From: Ziziphus jujuba
Taxonomy: Eukaryota > Streptophyta > Magnoliopsida > Rosales > Rhamnaceae
Assembly: GCF_031755915.1 (NCBI RefSeq)
Contig: NC_083388.1
Coordinates: 21,478,001-21,542,000, forward strand
DNA: 64,000 bases
Direction of reading: 5' to 3'
In this document: piece after piece, positions 50,633 to 61,150 of the stretch
Numbering within the stretch: position 1 is the stretch's first letter
How the letters are laid out: every line of letters begins with the position of its first letter
Notes under the pieces: model-generated
Told to the model about the DNA's origin: nothing
What the model saw: only the letters and a program-made list of their open reading frames with translations
Databases searched by the model: none
Translations under genes and position numbers: made by a program

Positions 50633-53600
50633 GGACCAAAGCCAACGCTATTACATCCCAGCAGCGTTGGCTTTGGTCTCTCAATTTTTAAATTTTTTTT
50701 ATTATTTTATTATTTTTTTTATTTCTTTTATATTTTTGCAAATATCATTCAAAATAATAAAATTCAAATTTAACAAAAAAATTGAGAACCAATTGAAAAT
50801 TACAAAGTTAAAAATATAATAAAAAAATGGAGGGACCAAAGTTAACGCTATTACATCCTAGCAGCGTTCGCTTTGGTCCCCCAATTTTTTAAAATTTTTT
50901 TTATTATTATTTTTTAATTCCTTTGTAATTTTTTTTAATATTTTTACAAGCATCATTCAAAATAATAAAATTCAAATTTAACAAAAAAATTGAAGACCAA
51001 TTGAAAATTACAAAATTGAAAAGATAATAAAAAAAAATTGAGGGATCAATTCCAACGCTATTACATCACAATAGCATTGGCTTTGGCCTCCCAATTTCTT
51101 AAAATTTTTTATTATTTTCTTTTTTTAATTCCATTGTAATTTTTTTTAATATTTTTGCAAGTATCATTGAAAATAATAAAATTCAAATCTAATAAAAAAA
51201 TTGAAAATCAATTGAAAATTACAAAATTGAAAAGATAATAAAAAAAAATTGGGGGACCGAAGCCAACGCTATTACATCCCAGCAGCGTTGGTTTTGGTCC
51301 CCTAATTTTTAGAATTTTTATTATTATTATTTTTAATTTCTTTTGTAATTATTTTTATATTTTTGCAAGTATCATTCAAAATAATAAAATTGAAACTTAA
51401 CAAAAAATTGAAAAGATAATAAAAAAAAATTAGGAGACCAACGCCAATGCTATTGCATCCCAGCAGCGTTGGCTTTGGTTCCCTAATTTCTTAAAATTTA
51501 TTATTATTATTTTTTTAATTACATTGTAATTTTTTTTTTATATTTGGTTGAAAATTACAAAATTGAAAAGATAATAAAAAAAATTAAAGGACCAAAGCCA
51601 ACGCTACTACATACCAAAAGCGTTGGCTTTGATTCCCCAATTTTTAATATTTTTTTTAATTTTTTTTATATTTTTGTAAGTATCATTCAAAATAATAAAA
51701 TTCAAACATAATAAAAAAAATTGAGAACCAATTAATAATTATAAAATTGAAACGATAATTAAAAAAAAAATTGGAGGACCAAAGCCAACGCTATTACATC
51801 CCAGCAGGGTTGGGTTTGGTCCCCCAATTTTTATATTTTTTTTATTATTTTCTTTTTTATTTTTTTAATTTCTTTATAATTTTTTTTATCTTTTTGCAAG
51901 TATCATATAAAATAATAAAATTCAAAATTTACAAAAAAAAATTGAAGACCAATTGAAAATTACAAAATTGAAAAGATAATAAAAAAATATTGGGAGAAAA
52001 ATTAAAAGCATTGGCTTCGGTCCCCCCATTTTTTAAAATGTTTTTATTATTTTTTAAATTTCTTTGTAATTTTTATATATTTTTGTAAATATCATTCAAT
52101 ACAATAAAATTCAAAATTAATAAAAAAAAATGAGAACAAATTGATAATTATAAAATTGTAAAGATAATAAAAAAAATCGGGGGACCAAAGCCGCGCTATT
52201 AAATCCTTTGGCTTTAGTCTCCCAATTTTTTAAATTTTTTTATTATTATTTTTAATTTTTTTTGTAATTTTTTTATATTTTTGCAAGTATCATTTAAAAT
52301 AATAAAATTTAAACTTAACAAAAAAAATTGAGGACCAATTGATAATTATAAATTGAAAAGACAATAAAAAAAAATTGGGAAATCAAAGCCAACGCTATTA
52401 CATCCTAGCAGCGTTGGCTTTGGTCCCCTAATTTTTTAAATTTTTTTTTAATATTATTATTATTTTAATTCCTTTGCAACATTTTTATATTTTGCAAGCA
52501 TCATTCAAAATAATAAAATTCAAACTTAACAAAAGAACTTAAGAACCAATTCAAAATTACAAAATTAAAAAAATAACAAAAATAAAATCGGGAGACCAAA
52601 GCCAATGCTTTTACATCCTAAAAGCTTTAGCTTTGGTCCTCTAATTTTTTAAATTTTTTATTATTTTTTTCTTTTAATTTCTTTGATGAAAATATAACCC
52701 AAAAAAAACAAAAAAGAGGTTTGTGTTTAAAATTGGACAAAAAAAAGAGGATAAAAACTTTTGATGAAAATATGATAATGAACAAAAAAAAAAAAAAAGG
52801 TTTGTCTTCAAAATTGGACTAAAAAAAAATTTTTTTTTTGATGAAAATATGATAATGAAAAAAGAAAAAGAGGGTTTTTGTTTAAAATTGAACTAGAAAA
52901 GAAGAAAAAAACTGTCACAAAAGAGAGCAAAGCCAATGTTATTTTTTTAATAAGTGTTGGTTTTGTACAGGCTTTAGCGATGCTATTTTAAAATTGCGTT
53001 ACTAAAAATCAAGTATTTTAAATACAAATCCTTTTTTTTTCATTATCATATTTTCATCAAAAAAAAATTTCCTCTTTTTTTTGGTTCCAATTTTAAAGAG
53101 AAGCCCCTTTTTTTTTTTTGCCCTCTTTTTTTTCTTCAATTTTCATCAAAGGAATTAAAAAAATAAAATAATAAAAAAATTAAAAAAATTGAGGGACCAA
53201 AATCAAGATTTTTAGGAGGTATAAGCGTTGGCTTTGGTACATAATTTTTTTTTTATTATCTTTTCAATTTTGTAATTTTCAATTGATCTTCAATTTTTTT
53301 TTGTTAAGTTTGAATTTTATTATTTTGAATGATACTTGTAAAAATATAAAAAAAAATTACAAAGGAATTAAAAAAAAAAAGAAAATAATAAAAAATTTAA
53401 AAATTTGGGGGATCAAAGCTAACGTTGCTGGGATGTAATAGCGTTGGCTTTGGTCCCCAAATTTTTTTATTATCTTTTTAATTTTGTAATTTTCAATTGG
53501 TTCTCAATTTTTTTTGTTAAGTTTGAATTTTGTTTGTTTTGAATGATATTTGCAAAAATATAAAAAAAATTACAAAGGAATTAAAAAAATAAAAATAAAA

Positions 53601-53880
53601 AAGAGAATAGTAAAAAATTGGGGGAGCAAAGCTAACGCTGCTGGGATGTAATAGCGTTCGCTTTGGTTCTCCAAATTTTTTTTAATATTTTTTCAATTTT
53701 GTAATTTTCAATTGGTCTTCAATTTTTTTTGTTAAGTTTGAATTTTATTATTTTGAATGATACTTGCAAAAATATAAAAAAATTATAAAGGAATTAATAA
53801 AAATTAATAAAAAAATTAAAAATTGAGGGATCAAACCCAACGATACTGGAATGTAATAGTGTTTGGCTTTGGTCCCCTAA
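50633..53880. repeat. Array of ~16 palindromic units, spacing ~155-215 bp
   Basis: Each unit holds a hairpin with arms CCAAAGCCAACGCT and AGCGTTGGCTTTGG around the loop ATTACATCCCAGC, then about 150 bp of AT text with ATCATTCAAAATAATAAAAT. Left-orientation units start near 50633, 50832, 51042, 51253, 51434, 51589, 51777, 51995, 52181, 52379 and 52592, with a weak one near 52930. Right-orientation units (loop GCTGGGATGTAAT) start near 53190, 53410, 53621 and 53826. The centre at 52690-53160 has shorter repeats containing TTTGATGAAAATATGATAAT, also mirrored. Confidence 0.85.
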
Positions 53881-53999
53881 TTTTTTTTTTTTATCTTTTC
53901 AATTTAGTAATTTTCAATTAGTTCTCAATTTTTTTTTTTGGTTAAGTTTGAATTTTATTTTTTTGAATGATATTTACAAAAATATAAAAAAATTAAAAA

Positions 54000-54871
54000 G
54001 GAATTAAAAAAAAAAAATTTCCAGAACTCTACGTCCTCAAACCTCCTCTTTTCTAATATTCAATTCAACCCACAATACCACAATTTCAATTATTGTTCTC
54101 TGAAACCCCATCATTCTAACTCCTCTATGATTGCCTGCTCATCCCTCACAGCTTAATTGAAACTCTCCAAGTAGGAACTCCTCAGTCTCATATTCGATCA
54201 AGATTGAGGCCTCAAGACTCAAAAGAACCTAACCAAACGAGACTCAATTATCAAGGCCGTAGGTGTCCTTTCTGCTCTAGGCAGTGATACAGTCACCACT
54301 GAGACTTCACTTTCGGCCATGTCAAGACTACTCTGGACCACCAAGAAAGAGCAACCTTTAATCTGGAGGAAAATGCCCACTTGTTTGGTACCTAAGCCGA
54401 TGACGTTTTGCAGGTCATCGATGTCATTGTTTTTTTTTTTTTTTTTTTTGGATTTTTGTTCACACTTAAAAAAAAAAAAAAAACAATGGCTCACAAATAC
54501 TAACCTTTAACCGAAGTTCTAAATGGATTTTGGATTCTCGATAAGAAGGCCCAGGTGGTGGAAGTAATAGAAAAATATTTGGGGCTGGAACAGTGGATTT
54601 TATTTGGAAATTTTGAAACGGTGAGAGATTGAGGATTTTATTTGGGAATTTTAAAATAGTAAAGTCTGTGTGAAACAGTGGTACTAGCGGGAAAAAAAAT
54701 GATATTTTGAAGTGGGAAAGTTGAAGGAAATTTTTTTAAAATTGCAATTTTCTCATGTGTGATAGGAAAATATTTAAGCTGTTCACTGGATAAGTTGAAA
54801 TCTAATGGCTGATCATTTTTTTTATGTTTTTGAACCGCACCATTTTCGTTAGGTCGGTCCTGACCGTAGAA
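54000..54871 (-). repeat. Right terminal inverted repeat of the foldback element
   Basis: Inverted copy of 49601-50490, diverged by substitutions and small indels. It carries the matching minus-strand open frame at 54219-54494. Confidence 0.8.
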
Positions 54872-55504
54872 GGACTATATATATATATATTTGTCTTTAA
54901 ATATTTTTGCTATATTTAAAATATATTTGGATCTAGATTGATTATCATATACAAAGAATACTGAAATAACTATAAAAGTTGATTTTTAATTAAATTTTAT
55001 CAAATTTGATATTTTTTGAAAAGAAAAAATATTTATAAAAGCTAAATATTAAATTTAATTTAATATAATAATTAGAATAATTACTCATTTTTTAATTTTT
55101 AATTTTTACGAATATGGATTCTTATTTCATTAGAAATAATTATTTTGTACATTAATACTGTAGGAGAATTAAATTCCCACTCACCATACTATTTACCAAA
55201 TGGAGTCTAATAGACATTTACAGTAATTTATGGTGACAATAGTACTGTTCATCAATATTTTTTTCCCCACTTGTGAGTAAGACAACAGTCACTAATAAGG
55301 AAGAAATTTCTAATATTCCGAAGTACAGGAGTTTTTTTTCACTAATAAGCAACATTCAAATCTTTGTTTTGAATTTTTAAATATTAGATATTGTTTCACG
55401 TGCTTGATCCAATACAGTTATGATTCATATCTTCATGGATATTTTCCAATTAATATAGCAAAATTATATATATCAAAACATAAAAGCAAATTTTGCTGTC
55501 GACT
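54872..55504. other. AT-rich spacer right of the foldback element
   Basis: No gene or clear repeat was seen beyond the (TA)n flank at 54876-54891. Confidence 0.6.
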
Positions 55505-55760
55505 AAGCGTGCTAGCTCGCATGGTCGAGCGCCGCTGCCTGTGCCTGTGAAGGCAAAAGACTAGAATCCTTTTAGTATCTTTTACGGTGTCTAACATGTA
55601 CATGGTGGAGCATGGAAGCTTCAGTAAATACTTATTTCTGCTGATCTGCTCTGATTCTTAAAGACGCTAGCACCGTCTCACAATAGCTACCTTGTTAATG
55701 GAAAGTTTATACAGTTCTTTTAATGAAACTAAAACGGTAATCTTATGGAGGTATGCAATT
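55505..55760 (+). mobile_element. Candidate tRNA-derived SINE
   Basis: GCTAGCTCGCATGGTCGAGCG resembles a tRNA A-box region, and AGACTAGAATCC about 45 bp later resembles a B box. The segment is GC-richer than its surroundings. It lacks a full cloverleaf, so it is not a functional tRNA gene. The 3' end is arbitrary. Confidence 0.33.
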
Positions 55761-56575
55761 TTTTGTTTTTGGTGCTTTGGGTGTGTGGTTAGAATTGGAA
55801 AATTAGAGGATTATTAAGAATAAGTCTGAGATTAAAAGAGTTTATGGGATAGAGTTCATATTTGTTGCACTTTTGGTCTTTCAAAGCTAAGGACTCTACA
55901 TACCTTCTTGTTGATTTAGATATAGATTTGGGAGCATTTTCTTTGATTACTTACATTTTTGTTGATTTAGATATAGATTTGGGAGCATTTTCTTTGATTT
56001 TTATTTTTAGGTTTCTCTATCATTTAGATTTGATTGTAGTCAGTTTCTTGACTTTTTTGATGTTGAAATCACTTGAACTTAAAGATGAGGAAGTTAGAAT
56101 TTAGATTGTGCATTATTATACCAAAAGTTAGCATCTTTTACATACCAAGAATTTCGGCCTCTACTTCATTTCCCCATTAATTGCAATTTTTTTTTTCCTT
56201 TTCTTTTATTAAATTCCTGCATTTCAGTGGTGAATGAAAGTTGCTTAATTCACATGTATTGGAATTTTGCCTTAACACCAAAAACAAGTGGTGTATCATA
56301 GCTTCTTTTTGTTAAAGTTTTAGGCATGGGATTCCATAATCAAAATTGATATCATATTAAAATATTAATGCTAAAAGTTAGAATATTTGTGATTAGATAT
56401 AAAATTACATATTAATTCTTTCTCTACATCTTAACACTCAAATTAATTAAGTCTTGTCCTGTGGATTCCAAGAAGGTAAAGAACATCTCATAACACATCT
56501 TGCGGCTAAGATTTCATTGTGATTCTGTGAAATAAAACTAAAAAATTTAATCTCATTTTACCTTTCTCTTTTGTT
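55761..56575. other. Spacer with a ~50 bp tandem duplication
   Basis: GTTGATTTAGATATAGATTT and the 20 bases after it occur twice, near 55910 and 55960. The duplication keeps one frame open at 55862-56104, which otherwise shows no protein family. Confidence 0.6.
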
Positions 56576-56579
56576 TTTT

Positions 56580-56790
56580 TTTCTTTATATTATTTTTTTC
56601 TGAAATAATATATATATAAATACAGTTGTATTTATGCATTATGCTATTTTTTTAGGGTAAATTATGGCCAAAGCTTTTTTTTTCTTTATATTTTTTTTCT
56701 GAAATAATATATATATATATATATATATAAATACAGTTGTATTTATGCATTATGCTATTTTTTTAGGGTAAATTATGGCCAAAGCTAGTG
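56580..56790. repeat. Two tandem copies of a ~115 bp segment
   Basis: CTTTATATTATTTTTTTCTG-like text, (AT)n, TACAGTTGTATTTATGCATT and AGGGTAAATTATGGCCAAAG are repeated in direct order at about 56583-56680 and 56690-56787. The copies differ mainly in (AT)n length. Confidence 0.85.
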
Positions 56791-57000
56791 ATAAGACAGC
56801 AAATGTCAATCCACCTTCAATTGGAAGCACTCCACATAACAAGGATCAAACATCATCAACATCTTTTAGCAATAGTTCGACTCTAATTAGTACTCATCAA
56901 GAAACACCTAATTAAGAAGACCAAAATCCAATAGAAGTATATGATAAGGATAATAGTTAAGTAAATGGAAAAAGAAAATTGATTTCGGTTATGCATTTTA
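56784..57000 (+). pseudogene. Possible hAT-type transposase N-terminal remnant
   Basis: From ATG 56784 the frame reads MAKASDKTANVNPPSIGSTP and further Ser/Thr-rich text to two stops (after TPN and DNS), then NGKRKLISVMHF. The low-complexity leader followed by a KRKLTS-W-like motif resembles the start of plant BED-finger hAT transposases. No zinc finger or catalytic part follows. Weak assignment. Confidence 0.3.
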
Positions 57001-58136
57001 TTATAATTGGAAGTTTGCACTTTGATGTATTTTATTGTATTTTTATTTTTGATCTTGATGTATTTTATTGTATTTTTATTTCATTTTAATCATATAAAAA
57101 TTATATAAATTTTTTTAAAAAATATCAATTAAAAAAAAGAGAAAACCACCCCACCCCTAGAATCTCCATTCCCACTCTACATCTACAAAACAAAAAAAAC
57201 CATGAAGATGGGATCAAAAATTCTCCACGGAGACGGGATGACATCCCTACAAACAGAAAACAAATATATACAATTTCCAAATGCCTAGGGGAGTTATTTT
57301 TACCAAAAATTAAATAAAATAAAATAAAAATTGAAGTCATGTACTCATGCGGTCATGTGGCGTAGGCTATAAAGTCCATTATGTGATCAAAGAGGGAGAA
57401 GACTTGACTTTTTCCCTCTTACGGCAAAGGGAGATGATTTGATAGAAAAGTAAAGAATTATTTTTCTTTTAAATAAGATTCAGAAGAAAGGGGGAAAAAA
57501 TTTGGAAAAAATAAGATCAATAATGCTTGCTATTTTCTTTCATTTTTCCTTCATGCAAAATAATAATAGTAATAATAAATAATAATAAAAATATAAAAAT
57601 AAAACTACCTCAGTGGAAGTGGTCACTGGCACGAGTTAAATCATGCGGCTACCAAATTCCAGTTCAACTTTTCACGTCAAGGCTAGCAAGATGGCCACTT
57701 TGTAGCTACACTACAGATTTTTTTTTTTTTTTTTTGATAGGAAAATCATCTTCTTTCTTTTGCCTAAATCTAATCCAATAGAATCTTCTTATTATTATAC
57801 AAATATAGAAATATAGTAGATTTCTATAAACATTTAATATGCTTATCTATTCTTTAATCTATAATATATAAAGGGGTTGGTTAAGCATTATTATTCCTTG
57901 CAATTAATTTAAGGCATGCACGTAGGATCAATAATTGAATTTTTAAAATCTTTATTTATAAACTATATATATACTAAATTTGTTATAGAAATATTATAAA
58001 AAAATTTAGCAATTGAACAATCAAATTGCCACCAAATAATTTCAGAATGAAATATTGATAGCTAGTCAAACTTTTAATTGGAACGTAAATCATCTAGATT
58101 AGTCGGCACTAGACTTTATTTGTTTATTTTTTTCTC
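57001..58136. other. AT-rich spacer before the RLP fragment
   Basis: No supported gene. There is a short direct repeat of TTGATGTATTTTATTGTATT near 57011 and 57055, and a T-run at 57719-57735. Confidence 0.55.
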
Positions 58137-58144
58137 TATAAAAA
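58137..58144 (+). promoter_or_regulatory. Probable TATA box of the RLP fragment
   Basis: TATAAAAA, preceded by TTTCTC, lies 82 bp before ATG 58226. Position and context fit a plant core promoter, suggesting that the RLP fragment kept its original promoter. Confidence 0.5.
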
Positions 58145-58225
58145 CTACAATTATACTTCCATTAATTGCTCATCTAAAGTGAGCACTGAGCACTACTTGT
58201 TTAGCTGAATTTCTTTTAAAACATT

Positions 58226-58487
58226 ATGGAGCTCATCATTTTGTTCATAAAATATATACTTGGTTCTTCTTCCAAATTTTTTGTTCAATCTTGCACTTGC
58301 CCAAAATTGTTCGCACCCACTTTGTCAAGAGGCTGAGAGCTTAGCCTTATTATCATTCAAAGATAGTTTTCTAATTTCCAACTCGGCCTCTGCAAATCCT
58401 TCTACTTACCCAAAAGTCAAATCTTGGAATACAAGCATAGAAAATGGCGATTGGTGTTCATGGGACAGTGTAGAATGTAATGTTTGC
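58226..58487 (+). pseudogene. Receptor-like protein (LRR-RLP) N-terminal fragment
   Basis: The frame from ATG 58226 (MELIILFIKYI) must shift by one base near 58258 to continue LVLLPNFLFNLALA, together forming a secretion signal. Then come NCSHPLCQEAESLALLSFKD, YPKVKSWNTS and GDWCSWDSVECN, the cysteine-bounded LRR N-terminal cap of Cf/RLP-type immune receptors. Coding similarity stops at about 58487, just where the first leucine-rich repeat should begin, and copia sequence follows. The frameshift and truncation make it non-functional. The family usually runs to about 900 residues; only about 85 remain. Confidence 0.78.
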
Positions 58488-59775
58488 AACGTTTTTTATT
58501 TATTTAGAATGATTTTGAATTAATGGACTTTAATGGGCCTTTATGTGCATTATTTGTGACCTTTTAACTATCCAAACGTGGATTTTGACTTGATGGATGA
58601 ATTTTTAGTAAAAAACAAATTTTGGAATAATAATTCCCAATGGGATAATCAATTTGAAAAGAAGAAAAAGAGAAAAATTAGTTTTCTGCAGATTTTGGTT
58701 AGTGAGTGTGGTAAAGATCAGGTACTCTGAAACTTCGAGGGAAATTCAGGTGGTATTTTGTCTGAGATTTCGAATCCGTTGTATCTTGGAAGACTGTCGT
58801 CAGAAAACACAAACACCAGTGGGACGAGAATAGTCTTAAGGACATTGTAGTACCACACAGGCTTCGGACCAATATTTCAACAAGCAAATCAAATCTAGAA
58901 AAATATAGGTTCCCAATCTTATTTATTTATTTATTTATTTGATCATTTTTCTATATTTTATTTGTATTTTCATTCCACATATATATTCATATATTATGTA
59001 TAATTTTAATAACATTCTTAAAACTGAGTAAAAAAAAAAAATTGCTTTCAACCTGTGGAGATTTAATGAATGGGTATGTTGTTATATTAAGTTTTGTTTA
59101 ATTAAAGGAATTTCATTTAAATGGTTTTATTTTTATACATGCCTATGATTTCATCTCTTTATTATTATTGGGTATGAAAGCAATATATTTATATATTTTA
59201 TGTTTTTAATTTCTTATCTTCAAACCCGTATACAACTTGGTGAGGGGCTTCTATTTTAATTATTTATTTTGTTTTATTCTAGAAAATTTGATGCCCATGA
59301 TTTTATGATATTTAGAGTTTTCAAATTTTTTGTGTATCAAGTTTGAAAAATGGAAAAAAAAAAAATTTGGTTTCCCGTGGGTTTGGAATTTTTTAGGCAA
59401 TATTTAGTTTTGTTTTAAATTAAAATTTTTTCCTCAAATTGAGTTGCCCATGAAATTCTAAACCTTTTGGTGTTTTCTGGCAATTTTCCGATGCTGGAAT
59501 AGTGTAAAAAGCAAGAAAAATAGTGAACCGGAGCAAAAAAATCCATTTACCAGTGAAACGGGTTGAAAAAACCCGACTGGAGGTTGAAGATGGGTCAGAA
59601 AAAAGGTTAATGGGTTGGAAAAACGGGTTTCATAGGTTTCTGGGTCAGTGGACCTGAATTTTAAATTTAATGGACCTGGCCCAATTCCAAAGTCCAGCCC
59701 ATGGTTAGAACAGACTACTGTTCAGACCAAGCCCAGTCTAGACCCAGGCCCAACAAATCCAGCCTGACTGGATAT

Positions 59776-60083
59776 GCCACATGTCGCCCTAAGAGAGCTC
59801 CAAGTGACAATATGAAACGATGACACATGGCTCATCGTGGCACGGCCACGTGTCGTACAGTAGTGAAGCCACGTGTCGTCACCACATCTCCACGTGTCGG
59901 ATTCCATGAGAGCCACATGTCGACTTGTTACAGGTGACACATGTCACGTTCAAAGCCAGCCACATGTCGTGCTAAGGATGATCCACGTGTCGATCTGTAG
60001 CAGATGACACGTGGCTGTCCGAGAGTGTGGCACGTGTTAGTCTTCAGTGCGACATATGGCGGTATCACACGGTGACACGTGGC
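59776..60083. promoter_or_regulatory. Cluster of CACGTG / CACATG G-box-like motifs
   Basis: Within about 310 bp there are GCCACGTGTCG at 59845 and 59868, CCACGTGTCG at 59890 and 59983, GACACGTGGC at 60006 and 60074, and CACGTG at 60031. CACATG-type variants lie at 59776, 59822, 59912, 59936 and 59959. ACACGTGGC is the classic G-box/ABRE core recognised by plant bZIP factors. The block is GC-rich compared with its surroundings and belongs to the copia leader. Confidence 0.75.
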
Positions 60084-60285
60084 AGTGAATATTGACAGTA
60101 AACAGTATGCGTGAACAGTGACACATGAACAATATTTTGTGGGTGTATACAGTAATTTTTGCGGTGTATACAGAAACCCTAAAAATCACATTTTTGTGTA
60201 TTTTCCTTTTGGAAATTGGTTTAAATTAGTTTGTTGAAATAGAAATAACAACTAATTGATTTCTGATTTTGTGAAAAATACAGGA

Positions 60286-61150
60286 ATGGCTAGTGGAGAT
60301 GTGCCTGCTGCATAAGTGCCTTCACAGACTCCTGTTTATCAAGTGCATCCACCTGCAGGCCATGCAGAAAGACCTGAGAAGTTCGATGAAGCAAATTTTA
60401 AGAGGTGGCAACAGAAAATGCTATTCTTCTTGACTACTCTGAGCCTTACGAGGTTCCTAATTGAGGACGAACCACCAAGTGATGAAAAGAGTGACAAAGA
60501 AACTCTGATGGCGGTGGATGCGTGGAAAAATTCCGATTATGTATGTTGAAATTATGTCCTGAATGGCATATCTGATGCCTTGTATGAAGTGTATTGTGGC
60601 ATGAAATCAGCAAAAGAGTTGTAGGAAACTCTGGACCGGAAATACAAGACTGAGAATGCAGGGTCCAGAAAGTTTGTGGTAGGCAAATTCTTGGACTATA
60701 TGATGGTGGATACCAAGCCACTAATGAGTCAAGTACATGAGCTGCAAGTGCTCATCCAAGAACTTCTTATCAAAGGGATGTTCATTAATTAAGCCTTTCA
60801 AGTTGCTGCAATGATTGAGAAGCTGTTTCCTAGTTGGGGAGACTTCAGAAATTATCTTAAGCACAAGAGAAAGGAAATGGACATGGAGGCTTTTATTAGA
60901 AAGCTTCAAATAGAAGATGACAATAGGAGGTCTGATAGAAGATCCATGAAGGCTGGAATAAAGGCTAATGTTGTGGAGCATGGTAGTAGCTCCAAGAACA
61001 AAAAGAAACCTAGAAAGAGTTCCAAGTTAGGGCCTAAAGGAGGCATCTCCAAGAAGGTTAAGTTCCAAGGAAAATATTTCAATTGTGATAAGATGGGTCA
61101 CAGAGCGGCGGATTATAGACTGCCGAAGAGAAAGAGGAACATAGAGACAA
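60286..61150 (+). pseudogene. copia gag, degenerate
   Basis: From ATG 60286 one frame can be followed through in-frame stops at 60313 (TAA), 60547 (TGA), 60622 (TAG) and 60790 (TAA). Recognisable parts are FDEANFKRWQQKMLFFLTTL, FVVGKFLDYMMVD, VAAMIEKLFPSWGDFRNYLK and a ruined zinc knuckle (FNCDKMGHRAADYR, lacking cysteines). This is the Gag-polypeptide of copia type (UBN2 family). The stops look like point substitutions. Confidence 0.82.

Larger units (their letters stand above)
49601..54871. mobile_element. Foldback element with long inverted repeats and hairpin array
   Basis: The element begins TTCTATGGTCGGGTCCGAC and ends with the inverted version (GTCGGTCCTGACCGTAGAA). Its inverted arms are about 0.9 kb. 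The core is an array of palindromic units that reverses orientation near 53.0 kb, so most of the 5.3 kb can fold on itself. Both flanks are (TA)n, so a target duplication cannot be fixed. No transposase was seen, so it is non-autonomous. The ends are neither CACTA nor an obvious hAT type; a Mutator-like foldback origin is possible but unproven. Confidence 0.75.

Noticed and set aside
50633..53880. CRISPR-like array
   Set aside because: Regular spacing and palindromic repeats are present, but this is plant nuclear DNA; the intervening text is itself repeated rather than unique, and no cas genes occur.
49601..54871. CACTA transposon as an explanation of the hairpin array
   Set aside because: Subterminal hairpin repeats fit CACTA style, but the ends are not CACTA...TAGTG and no TNP-type genes are present, so the class is left open.
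55862..56104. 80-codon frame with repeated VDLDIDLGAFSLI
   Set aside because: It is open because of a ~50 bp duplication; no homology and no gene structure.
59722..59940. 72-codon minus-strand frame in the copia leader
   Set aside because: It is the G-box repeat array read in translation (repeated HVS/TWR text), not a protein.
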